NCBI GenBank assembly: GCA_964416195.1 | Contig: CAYQDB010000001.1 | Location: 62,001-126,000 of the forward strand | Reading direction: 5' to 3' | Source of the DNA: CAYQDB01 sp964416195 | GTDB taxonomy: Bacteria; Zixibacteria; MSB-5A5; GN15; FEB-12 | DNA length: 64,000 nt | In this document: positions 27,267 through 35,610 of the stretch, in pieces | Numbering within the stretch: the first letter of the stretch is position 1 | How the letters are laid out: every line of letters starts with the position of its first letter | Position numbers and translations under genes: made by a program | Notes under the pieces: generated by a model | Told to the model about the DNA's origin: nothing | Database searches by the model: none | Seen by the model: only the letters and a program-made list of their open reading frames with translations

Positions 27267-29078
27267 ATGTCAAAACGTAGCGTCTCAAAAACAGAGACCC
27301 CAGGGCGTCTTATGCCCTGGTGTCTGCTGCTGGCTTTCGCCTGGCTCATCTGGCCGTGCGCTGTCATGCCCCAGGTGACAGACCAGCCATCAGTGATGTT
27401 TGAGATAGTGCGGTTAACCGAACTAGGAGAGGAAACAGAGGTGAGCATCACCTGGGTCAACACTGATTCCACGTTTGAAGTGGCCGGTTTCGATATTCTC
27501 TTTGTATACGGCACCCTGGCTCTCAGTTTCTTGTCCGCCGAACCGGGGCAGTTGTTGGTCGACTGCGACTGGGAGTACTTCACCTACCGCTACTCGTCTT
27601 TGCCGCCCGACCGTGGTCTCGTCAGAACAGTTGCCATTGCTGAGACCAACAATGGTGACGACCATCCGATCTGCTATGCTGACAGTTCCGGCGAATTGTT
27701 TAGTCTCAGATTCCGTGTGACCAACGACCAGGCCTACGACTGCCAGTGGGTACCGCTTCGCTTTTACTGGGCCGACTGCGGTGACAACGCCTTTGCCGCA
27801 AGGAGCGGGGAATCTCTTCTTGTCTCTCGTGACGTCTATGATTATGATTGGGAAGACGCGTTATACCTGCAAATAAACAAGGATTCCCTGTTTCCCACTT
27901 ACTACGGTGCCCCTGATGCCTGTGTGGACTCCATCCCACCGGGGGTCGCTATCCGCATGATTGACTTCTACAACGGCAGCGTTTTGATCAAATGCCACGA
28001 TTCAATAGACTTTCACGGTGACGTTAATCTGAATGGGGTGCCAAATGAGATCGCCGACTGGGTGTTGTTCGCCAACTACTTCCTGTATGGGCTGAGTGTC
28101 TTTACTGTCAATCCTGCCGCTCAGATTGAAGCTACTGATGTAAATGCAGATGGCATTCCTCTGACTCTTGATGATCTTGTTTTCCTGTGGCGGATTATCA
28201 TTGGTGACGCATCGCCTTTCCCCAAACTGTCAGTCGACACTGCCGTGTTCACCCAGGACCCAGAAACAAAAACCGTAAGTATTGCCTATCCTGACAGCCT
28301 CACGGCCGTACATCTGATTTTCAGGGGAAATATTGTCCCCACGTCTTTGGTCGGAGCGCTGGATATGTCTTACAATTTCGATGGTGTCTACACCCGAGTG
28401 CTGGCCTTTCCAAACAACTTTGGTCATTTTCCGCCAATCTTTAGCCCCGGCCTACTGCTGACCTACACGGGTATTGGAGTGCTCGAAGAGGCTTATACTT
28501 CCGATTATGGCGTAGACCCGATCTCCACTGAGATTGACGTGCTTGCCAACCTGGAAGCCAAAACCGAGATTGAGCCAACACCTATGTACGCCTTCTGGGC
28601 ATATGCCATCGAGCCTGTCATAGGCACTGCCTATTTGGGCAATTTCGACGGACCGGACGTAACTGACGTTGATGTATCAACTATCCGGATCAACGATGTC
28701 CTTGAGCCGATCTCCACACAGATCCTGCCCGGCCGTCCGGGATTTACCGGTGAAGTAATGGAGATCACTATCTCTGCAAGCGATCTAGTCCGCGGCTATC
28801 TTCCACTCTATGACACCGCCGGTCTCGTGTACAGTGTGACGGGGCAATTTGCGGACCTGACCTCCTTCACTGTTTTTGGTGACGTAGCCATGATTGGTCA
28901 TATTTCAGGCGATGTCAACGCCGACGGTGCGTTGAATGTGCTTGACGTGACATACCTCGTTAAGTTCCTCTTCACCGGGGGCCCACCTCCGCCTGCGGTG
29001 GAATCGGCTGATCTGAACCATAATGGAGCCGTCGATGTTTCGGACTTAACCCTGTTGACTAAGTTGCTCTTTGGTTAG
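27267..29078 (+). CDS. Secreted protein with cohesin-like and two dockerin-like modules (paralogue 2)
   Basis: 603 residues, with the same order of parts as the upstream gene: signal peptide, cohesin-like domain (ending FLSAEPGQLLVDCDWEYF), internal calcium loops (DVNLNGVPNEIADWVLF and DVNADGIPLTLDDLVFL), a middle beta domain with MSYNFDGVYTRVLAF, and terminal dockerin pair (DVNADGALNVLDVTYLVKFLF and DLNHNGAVDVSDLTLL). The two proteins clearly arose by tandem duplication. Divergence is greatest in loops, while the calcium loops and the shared FLSAEPGQLLVDC segment are kept. GGGAGG precedes the ATG. Role unknown; probably a cell-surface or matrix protein. Confidence 0.8.
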   Translation: MSKRSVSKTETPGRLMPWCLLLAFAWLIWPCAVMPQVTDQPSVMFEIVRLTELGEETEVSITWVNTDSTFEVAGFDILFVYGTLALSFLSAEPGQLLVDCDWEYFTYRYSSLPPDRGLVRTVAIAETNNGDDHPICYADSSGELFSLRFRVTNDQAYDCQWVPLRFYWADCGDNAFAARSGESLLVSRDVYDYDWEDALYLQINKDSLFPTYYGAPDACVDSIPPGVAIRMIDFYNGSVLIKCHDSIDFHGDVNLNGVPNEIADWVLFANYFLYGLSVFTVNPAAQIEATDVNADGIPLTLDDLVFLWRIIIGDASPFPKLSVDTAVFTQDPETKTVSIAYPDSLTAVHLIFRGNIVPTSLVGALDMSYNFDGVYTRVLAFPNNFGHFPPIFSPGLLLTYTGIGVLEEAYTSDYGVDPISTEIDVLANLEAKTEIEPTPMYAFWAYAIEPVIGTAYLGNFDGPDVTDVDVSTIRINDVLEPISTQILPGRPGFTGEVMEITISASDLVRGYLPLYDTAGLVYSVTGQFADLTSFTVFGDVAMIGHISGDVNADGALNVLDVTYLVKFLFTGGPPPPAVESADLNHNGAVDVSDLTLLTKLLFG

Positions 29079-29093
29079 CCGATTATAAAACTC

Positions 29094-29127
29094 GCCGGCA
29101 GGTCACCGATTCGGAAAGCCTGCCGGC
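29094..29127 (+). terminator. Hairpin after the second cohesin/dockerin gene
   Basis: A perfect 9-bp stem, GCCGGCAGG (29094-29102) with CCTGCCGGC (29119-29127), and a 16-base loop, 15 bases after the stop codon. It has no U-run, so termination strength is uncertain. Confidence 0.45.
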
Positions 29128-29296
29128 CTGTTCCTTCAGTATAACAAATAGTAGGGTAGTCCGCCTTTGGCGGATAGCAGATCTCGGGGAGACCTGCCCT
29201 ACAAATATGTCAGAACACGAACAGAAAATTATATCAGAAGTCTGTTCCAGCCGCATTCAGCCTTACGATAAATAAAAGTGATCATTGGCTGACTTT

Positions 29297-29359
29297 GCGT
29301 AGAGACGGGCTTGATGTCCGCTGTTAATCGGTGGGGAACAAGCCCCCATCATGCGCGGA
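29297..29359 (-). repeat. Palindromic interspersed repeat, partial copy
   Basis: GCGTAGAGACGGGCTTGATG followed by TCCGCTGTTAATCGGTGGGG and ACAAGCCCC. It matches the core of the repeat at 55261-55352 in the same orientation and the reverse complement of 5936-6040, but lacks the outer ends. Confidence 0.5.
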
Positions 29360-29417
29360 ACCGATATGGTTACCTCGTGGGGCAACCCATCCATATCAGC
29401 CGCCGAAAAACGGATGC

Positions 29418-31562
29418 CTACTCCTGGCTTTCCGGCTCTTTTCCTCTGGCTCTCGTGATTGAGATAACCCCTTTGACCTTGCGTACCTTGTCAAGGATCC
29501 TGTTCAGGTGTGAGAGACTGGATACTTCGACTACGAATCTCCCGATCGCCGTAGTATCTCGGGCGTACATCTCCGCCGCCCGGACATTGGTGTCAGCGTC
29601 GGCCACAGCTTGTGTTATGTCGCGTAGTATATTCTTGCGATCCTCAACCACCATTTCCAGTTGCACTACAAATGACTGTCCCTTTGGTGTGTCCCAGCTA
29701 ACGTCGACCTTTCGCTCTGGAAACTGCGTCTGGAGGTCGATGGCTAGGGGACAGTCGGCGCGATGAACTGTCACGCCCCTTCCCCTCGTTACGAAGCCGA
29801 CTATATCTTCACCGGGAATTGGCTGGCAACAGCCGGCGAATCGGAACATCATGTTGTCCAGGCCGTGCACACGTATTCCCTTAGCCCGGCGAATCCGATC
29901 GATGACCTTGCTCACCAAGCCGGTGGCAGGTTTTTCCTCGGCGGGTTCGATCAGCGCCACCAGTGACCGGACAGACAGGTCACCGTTCCCAATGGCCGCA
30001 AAAAGATCTTCAACGGATTTCCTGTTAAGTTGTTCGGCGTATCCCTGCAGTATTTCCTCATTGGGAAGTTTGAGGTGTTTCTCCCGGAGCTTGCGTTCAA
30101 CCATTTCACGACCGAGCGCCACCGCCTGGTCAAACCCGGCCTGCTTGAGCCACCGTCGTATCTTAGCTCGGGCAGTCGATGTCTTGACAAGCCTGAGCCA
30201 GTCGTGTGACGGCGTGCGGTTCGGATTGGTAATGATCTCAATGGTGTCGCCGGTCCTAAGCTCAGATGATAGGGGTTGCAGGCGGTTGTTTATCTTCGCG
30301 CCGGCACAGTGGGTTCCTATTTCGGTGTGAATCTGAAAGGCGAAATCAAGGGGAGTTGAACCCTTGGGCAGGTGCACCAGTTTCCCGTTGGGCGTAAAAA
30401 CGAAAATATCCTCGGAGTACAAGTCAATCTTCAGATACTCAAGGAAATCCGACGGGTTGATCATATCCTTCTGCCAGTCGAGTACATCGCGTAGCCATAT
30501 CATCTGGCGGTCGGATTTGCTCATCTGCTGTCGTCCTTCTTTGTAGAGCCAGTGAGCGGCAATTCCGTTTTCCGCGATATTGTGCATTTGGTGGGTCCTA
30601 ATCTGTATCTCCAACATCTTGTTGCGAGGGCCGAGAACCGTCGTATGCAGCGACCGATACCCGTTCGGTTTGGGGTTGGCGATATAATCGTGAAAACGAC
30701 CTGCCACCGGTTTCCACATAGCATGTACAATGCCCATCGTATGGTAACACTCGCGTTCGGTGTTGACGATGACCCGGATGGCAAACAGGTCGTAGATTTC
30801 TTCAAACGAGACGTTGCGACGCTTTGTCTTACGATACACAGAATCGAGGTGTTTGGCTCGCCCATATACTGTCCCATCAATGCCATTCTTGGCCAGTTCC
30901 TCTTTGATTGGCACTACTACCTCTTCAATGTAAGCTTCGCGTTCTTCTCTTTTTTCTTTGATGCGGTTTACCAGTTCGAAATAGATCTCGGGTTCCAGGT
31001 ACTTTAGAGATAGGTCTTCGAGTTCAACCTTTATCCTGTTAAGACCAAACCGATGGGCGAGAGGGCAATACACGTCCCGTGTCTCCTGCGCAATCCGGGT
31101 TCGCTTTTCGCGGGGTAGAGGTTCCAGGGTTCGCATATTGTGCAGGCGATCGGCCAACTTGATCAGGATCACCCGAATGTCCCTGGCCATTGTCAGAAGC
31201 ATCTTGCGAAAGTATTCCGCCTGCTGTTCTTCCCGGGAGGCAAACTGTACCGCGCCAAGCTTGGTTACCCCGTCAACCAGCTCGGTAACCTCATCCCCGA
31301 AGCGTTTGTGCACTTCCTCAAGTATCACCGGCGTATCTTCGACAACATCGTGGATCAGTCCGGCTGCAATGGTGGTGGAGTCCATGTGCTGCTCGGCGAG
31401 GATGAAAGCGACTTCCAGGCAGTGTTCGACAAAGGGCTCTCCTGACTGTCGTTTCTGACCGGCGTGAGCCATGTCGGAGAACTCGTAAGCCTTGCGGATA
31501 AGCGGAATATCGACGTTGGCATTATATGATTCAATGTGAATGATGAACTCAGCCAAGTTCAT
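29418..31562 (-). CDS. Bifunctional (p)ppGpp synthetase/hydrolase, RelA/SpoT family
   Basis: 714 residues with the full set of domains. The HD hydrolase domain has His47 and the His71-Asp72 pair in LIHDVVEDT. The synthetase domain follows (DLFAIRVIVNTERECYHTMG and NGYRSLHTTVLGP). A TGS domain begins IFVFTPNGKLVHLPKGSTP, then a zinc-finger-like segment (RFAGCCQPIPGEDIVGF) and a C-terminal ACT domain. The intact HD site suggests it both makes and degrades the alarmone. It is the last gene of the lipopolysaccharide operon: its start overlaps the preceding glycosyltransferase by 4 bases, so the stringent-response enzyme is translationally coupled to envelope assembly genes. Confidence 0.95.
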   Translation of the reverse strand: MNLAEFIIHIESYNANVDIPLIRKAYEFSDMAHAGQKRQSGEPFVEHCLEVAFILAEQHMDSTTIAAGLIHDVVEDTPVILEEVHKRFGDEVTELVDGVTKLGAVQFASREEQQAEYFRKMLLTMARDIRVILIKLADRLHNMRTLEPLPREKRTRIAQETRDVYCPLAHRFGLNRIKVELEDLSLKYLEPEIYFELVNRIKEKREEREAYIEEVVVPIKEELAKNGIDGTVYGRAKHLDSVYRKTKRRNVSFEEIYDLFAIRVIVNTERECYHTMGIVHAMWKPVAGRFHDYIANPKPNGYRSLHTTVLGPRNKMLEIQIRTHQMHNIAENGIAAHWLYKEGRQQMSKSDRQMIWLRDVLDWQKDMINPSDFLEYLKIDLYSEDIFVFTPNGKLVHLPKGSTPLDFAFQIHTEIGTHCAGAKINNRLQPLSSELRTGDTIEIITNPNRTPSHDWLRLVKTSTARAKIRRWLKQAGFDQAVALGREMVERKLREKHLKLPNEEILQGYAEQLNRKSVEDLFAAIGNGDLSVRSLVALIEPAEEKPATGLVSKVIDRIRRAKGIRVHGLDNMMFRFAGCCQPIPGEDIVGFVTRGRGVTVHRADCPLAIDLQTQFPERKVDVSWDTPKGQSFVVQLEMVVEDRKNILRDITQAVADADTNVRAAEMYARDTTAIGRFVVEVSSLSHLNRILDKVRKVKGVISITRARGKEPESQE

Positions 31563-32611
31563 TGGATGATCTTGCCTTTATCGACCGAGTGAAACAACGA
31601 CACGACCTCGTCTGCCACCTGCTGAACGGTTATTGTTTCCATGCAATGACACTGCTTGGGAGGACAGTGGCATACTACGGAGGGCTGAATCACGCGGTGG
31701 TTGCTGCCCAATGGACCCCACCGTTTTGGAGACATAACGGCCTTGCCCGGGTATAGCCCTACCACACTGGTATCTACGGCAGCGGCCACATGGAGCGGTC
31801 CGGTTGAATTGGCTACCACTACCGTGGCCAGCGATAAAACTGCCGCCAGTGTGCGCAGATCGGTTCCTCCGGTTATCTTGTTCACCGGGATGCCAGACTC
31901 CGCCGAGATGAGGTCAATCATTGTGCCTTCGCGTTCAGAACCGGAGATAATGACGTTGAGCCCGGATTCTGTCAAGACCTGATACAACTGAATGAACTTA
32001 TAAACCGGCCAGCGCTCGGCAGATCCGCCTGAACCTGGGTGAAGGATGATGAATCTTCCTTTCACCCCCGCTTTTTTTATTATTCTCCGGGCAAACTCTA
32101 TCTCTTTTTGACGCAGATAAACCCGTGGAGTTGTAACGGTATCACCTTCTTTGAAGAACTGCAGGAAGTCCAGATTATATTTGAACTCATGTTTCAGGTT
32201 GGACTTCCGGCTGTGGAAAAGGTGGTAGTTGAAAAAAACAGAGTGAAAGCGCCCTGCAGTGCCGATGCGAATAGGGATTCTCGACTTGTGAAACAACTGG
32301 CAGATACGTCGTTCCGGATACAGAGCGATTACAGCCCGGTATCGGCACTGCGTGATCCGACGCAGAAGGTCCTTCTTATAGGGTTTGTCAATTGCCAGTT
32401 GATCGTTTTGAACGCGGAAGATGTTGTCGATGCGGTTGTTGTTCTCCAGAATCGGTGAAGCATACAGGGAGGCCATCACCTCAACCTGGCACTCCGGATA
32501 ACGTACTTTCATCGTTTCCACAAAAGGCAGGGCCAGGATCAAATCTCCCAGCCGGTCGCTGCGGCTGACAAGGATGCGATCGCCAGGATTGATCTCAAGA
32601 GTTTTATTCAT
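31559..32611 (-). CDS. Glycosyltransferase family 9 (heptosyltransferase-like), copy 1
   Basis: 350 residues. Begins with a GT9 signature (DRILVSRSDRLGDLILALPFVETM), has the central FIILHPGSGGSAERWP and the C-terminal VVANSTGPLHVAAAVDTSVVGLYPG motif that binds the nucleotide sugar. Enzymes of this family add heptose to the lipopolysaccharide inner core. It has 4-base overlaps on both sides, with the GT2 gene upstream and the relA/spoT gene downstream. The acceptor and exact sugar cannot be assigned from sequence alone. Confidence 0.88.
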   Translation of the reverse strand: MNKTLEINPGDRILVSRSDRLGDLILALPFVETMKVRYPECQVEVMASLYASPILENNNRIDNIFRVQNDQLAIDKPYKKDLLRRITQCRYRAVIALYPERRICQLFHKSRIPIRIGTAGRFHSVFFNYHLFHSRKSNLKHEFKYNLDFLQFFKEGDTVTTPRVYLRQKEIEFARRIIKKAGVKGRFIILHPGSGGSAERWPVYKFIQLYQVLTESGLNVIISGSEREGTMIDLISAESGIPVNKITGGTDLRTLAAVLSLATVVVANSTGPLHVAAAVDTSVVGLYPGKAVMSPKRWGPLGSNHRVIQPSVVCHCPPKQCHCMETITVQQVADEVVSLFHSVDKGKIIQ

Positions 32612-33378
32612 AACCGGTCACCATATTGTGACGTTTCTTGCCTTTCCATATGGCGCAATTTAGCATACTTGACAAAGACTGCAATTGAAGACATGACGGA
32701 AATGATAAAACCCTCCATACCATCCCGGAACCCCTGTCGCGAGATGTAATGTTTGACAAAGGCCACCGGCGGTCTGACAACAATGTCCAACCACCGCTCC
32801 CGTTTGCCTCGACGGAAGGCCTCTTCGGCGCCTAAGGTGGTGTAGTGGTTGAACTTCTCAAGGTACTGTTCCAGATTGGGATAGCTGTAGTGCCGCAGCT
32901 CACCTTTCAGGTATCCTGTCTTGCCGTCCAGGACCACCTTTTCGTGGACCACGGCCTCGTCAAAGTTCCCTCTATCCCTGAGAAAAAGCCGCAGCACCAG
33001 GTCCGGATACCACCCGCTGTGATGAATCCACCGCCCGAGGAAATTCGTCTTGCGGGGAATGTAAAATCCCGAATAGTTCTCTGAGTTTCGTATGACGCCC
33101 CCGATCTCATCGGCGAGTTCGGGCGAGACTTCCTCGTCAGCGTCGATTGACAGAACCCATTTCCCTTTTGCCCGCTTTACCCCCTCCCGTTTGGCGCTTC
33201 CATACCCTTGCCATGAGAGGGAGTAGATGCTGGCCCTATACCGGTTAGCAATCTCACAGGTGCGATCAGTTGATTGGTTGTCAATAAGGATGATTTCATC
33301 TGCCCACCGCACCGACTCAAGGCACCGTCCGATGTTTTCCTCTTCGTTTTTTGTAATCACCACCACCGACAGTTCCAT
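32608..33378 (-). CDS. Glycosyltransferase family 2 (WaaE/KdtX-like)
   Basis: 256 residues. A GT-A fold: MELSVVVITKNEEENIGRCLESV at the N-terminus, then IILIDNQSTDRT and SIDADEEVSPEL, in which DAD is the metal-binding DxD. The pattern of KGKWVLSIDADEE plus a C-terminal region with WLDIVVRPPVAFVKHYI matches the WaaE/KdtX group, which adds glucose or a similar sugar to inner-core heptose. It sits between two GT9 genes, which supports a lipopolysaccharide-core role. It shares its boundary base with the upstream GT9 gene. Confidence 0.87.
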   Translation of the reverse strand: MELSVVVITKNEEENIGRCLESVRWADEIILIDNQSTDRTCEIANRYRASIYSLSWQGYGSAKREGVKRAKGKWVLSIDADEEVSPELADEIGGVIRNSENYSGFYIPRKTNFLGRWIHHSGWYPDLVLRLFLRDRGNFDEAVVHEKVVLDGKTGYLKGELRHYSYPNLEQYLEKFNHYTTLGAEEAFRRGKRERWLDIVVRPPVAFVKHYISRQGFRDGMEGFIISVMSSIAVFVKYAKLRHMERQETSQYGDRL

Positions 33379-34493
33379 TATCGCTCCACCGGCGTCAATT
33401 GCTTTGTAACGCGAACAAAAGTGTCAAAGACATCATCGACGGATATATCAAAGATATTGTCATCATTGCCGGAAACCACAGCGCCCACCTCCTGATCGTA
33501 AGGACGCCACAATAGGAAGTTCTTCATAAAGCGGCTGTACAACCCGACCACCGGTACCCGCAGAGCGCGAGCTATATGCACGAGTGAAGTGTCCGGGCTT
33601 ATCAACACATCAAGCCTGCTGATAAGAGCTGAAGCCTCAATCAGATTCAATCCGTCGGGAACAAGATGCACGCGCTCTCTGAAGCGCTGGCAAAGCCGCT
33701 GGGCTCGCTGGCGATCGGCAGGCACCGCAAAGATGACGATGCTGTTGTTCTGATCCTGTTCCAGTATGCGCTCAAGCAACTGCGTCGACTTCTCCTCTGC
33801 CCAGATGCGGGTAGGCGACCCGGCCGAAAGGTTGTAACCGGCCTTGACACCATTAGGAGAACTCTTGCTGATCTGGGCGATGAAATCATCGGCTTTCTTG
33901 AACGAGTTGCTGTCGAGAAACGGTGGAGCATAGCCCGGTATGGTGTCGCTGTCAATGCCAAAGGCGTTTAGGAGCTTGAGCGTGTTCTCAATGATATGGC
34001 CGGTGTTGCCCATACGGTGATCGTAATTGAAGTCGTAGTACTCACGGAACTTCACCTTGCCGACACCGATGCGGGGTTTTCCCGGCGCAGCCAATTGCGA
34101 AATGAACAGAGCCGTCACCGAGTCATCGCAGATCATATCTACCACGCAGTCGTACTCTTCGCGGCGTATCCTCAGTATCTCTCTGACATCTCGCCACAGG
34201 TTCTTACGGTAGAGGAAAATCCTGTTAAAGCGTGGATCGTCTCTGATAATAGCGTCGTTCCGGGGAGAGGCAAGGATCGATATCTTGATATGTGGATAGC
34301 GATGCTTCAGACCATCAAATACCGGTAGCGAGATGACCATATCGCCTATCTTTTCAGGCCTCAAAAACAGCACCTTGTGTAGCCGGTTGCCATCCAGAGG
34401 AGTGAAGTCGCGGTTTTTCCTCTTCAAGAACAATTTGAACAGGTTGAAAAAGAACCCCTTGAACTTGTGCTCAATCGGTTTTAGCTTACCCAT
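33378..34493 (-). CDS. Glycosyltransferase family 9 (heptosyltransferase-like), copy 2
   Basis: 371 residues. GT9 motifs: KVLFLRPEKIGDMVISLPVFDGL at the start, the central AGYNLSAGSPTRIWAEE in place of the usual LHPG, and VLISPDTSLVHIARALRVPVVGLYS. The N-terminal 20 residues are unusually basic (FNLFKLFLKRKNRD), which may place it at the membrane. It differs enough from the other GT9 here to suggest that the two add successive core sugars. It overlaps the GT4 gene upstream by 8 bases. Confidence 0.86.
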   Translation of the reverse strand: MGKLKPIEHKFKGFFFNLFKLFLKRKNRDFTPLDGNRLHKVLFLRPEKIGDMVISLPVFDGLKHRYPHIKISILASPRNDAIIRDDPRFNRIFLYRKNLWRDVREILRIRREEYDCVVDMICDDSVTALFISQLAAPGKPRIGVGKVKFREYYDFNYDHRMGNTGHIIENTLKLLNAFGIDSDTIPGYAPPFLDSNSFKKADDFIAQISKSSPNGVKAGYNLSAGSPTRIWAEEKSTQLLERILEQDQNNSIVIFAVPADRQRAQRLCQRFRERVHLVPDGLNLIEASALISRLDVLISPDTSLVHIARALRVPVVGLYSRFMKNFLLWRPYDQEVGAVVSGNDDNIFDISVDDVFDTFVRVTKQLTPVER

Positions 34494-35610
34494 GGTGGCT
34501 CATCTGTGCAACAAGGGTTGTCAGGTACTCTTCGAGCTTGTCGATCATGGTGTCGACCCGGAATTCTGCGCGCCAGCGTCGCTGACCGGCCAGGCCAAAA
34601 GACTCCATCTTGGAGGGAGCCGCAAGAAGCCCGTGCACTGCTTCCGACAGTTGCTTGGCATTACATGGTTCAACCAATGTTGCGGTCTCTCCTTCGATGA
34701 CCACCTCGGGAATTCCCCCGACCCGACTGGCAACAATTGGAAGTCCGGCCCGCATTCCTTCAAGAAGGACAATACCGAACGGTTCTTCAATCGAAGGGTG
34801 AATCATCAAATCCGCCCCGGCCAGTTCACTGTCGATGTTATCCAGCATTCCGGCCAGCACGAAGTGTTTCTCAAGATTCAAATCGGCGATCCGTGATTGC
34901 AGCTTGCCATGCAAAGGCCCGTCGCCCAGGAACAGGAAAATTACCTCCGGATGCTGCTTGACGATTGCACTGGCCGCCTCAATCAGGTAGCGGTGACCTT
35001 TTTGTTCCACGAATCTACCGGCTGTCACCGCCACCGTACATGCCTTAGGCAAACCGTACCGGCGGCGAAGGTCAAGAGCCGCTTTCCGGCTGGGGCGGAC
35101 AAAGTCATTATCGTCGATGCCGATTGGGATAACCTCTACCGTACCTGTTTTAATATAACCGAACCTGGTGATCTGTCTCTTCAGCGCTTGCGATGGTACA
35201 ATCACGCCGTCGATCAGTCTGGGAGTCAGGTACCGGTGCACCAGGTTGTCCTTGCTTATGTCAAGGCCAACAGACCAGATAACGCGCGGGCCGTCTACCC
35301 AGCGAGCCGCCAGTCCACCAAGGCGGATATCTTTGTTGAAGTTGACGACTACGATATCCGTCTCATGCACTGACATGAACTTCCTCAGCTTGGATATTGT
35401 TACCGGATTGAAATCACCTGAGATATCAAGCTCAAGAATGCCCACGGACGTGCTGGTTTCTGCCATGCGCCGAAGGTAATCGGAACCGGCCCTGCCTGCT
35501 GCTGTTACACTGTGGCCGCGCTGCGTCAGCCCGCTGGCTGCCAGTCGAATCCATTCCTCCATCCCGCCGTAGGTTTCTTTCTCGATGGAATTTAAGAAAA
35601 GAATATTCAT
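34486..35610 (-). CDS. Glycosyltransferase family 4
   Basis: 374 residues, two Rossmann domains (GT-B). N-terminal acceptor-domain motif SIEKETYGGMEEWIRLA; C-terminal nucleotide-sugar domain with AVTAGRFVEQKGHRYLIEAA, FLFLGDGPLHGKL and the catalytic EPFGIVLLEGMRAGLPIVAS, whose two Glu residues give the E-x7-E signature. It probably extends the lipopolysaccharide core or O-antigen linker. It overlaps the msbA-like gene by 4 bases and the GT9 gene by 8, so all are in one transcript. Confidence 0.88.
   Translation of the reverse strand: MNILFLNSIEKETYGGMEEWIRLAASGLTQRGHSVTAAGRAGSDYLRRMAETSTSVGILELDISGDFNPVTISKLRKFMSVHETDIVVVNFNKDIRLGGLAARWVDGPRVIWSVGLDISKDNLVHRYLTPRLIDGVIVPSQALKRQITRFGYIKTGTVEVIPIGIDDNDFVRPSRKAALDLRRRYGLPKACTVAVTAGRFVEQKGHRYLIEAASAIVKQHPEVIFLFLGDGPLHGKLQSRIADLNLEKHFVLAGMLDNIDSELAGADLMIHPSIEEPFGIVLLEGMRAGLPIVASRVGGIPEVVIEGETATLVEPCNAKQLSEAVHGLLAAPSKMESFGLAGQRRWRAEFRVDTMIDKLEEYLTTLVAQMSHHG

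Larger units (their letters stand above)
29079..29417. other. Convergent intergenic region with hairpins and a repeat
   Basis: No gene. Holds a large hairpin (29094-29127), a palindromic stretch around 29150-29205 that includes TCCGCCTTTGGCGGA, and a partial copy of the interspersed repeat (29297-29359). Confidence 0.55.
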
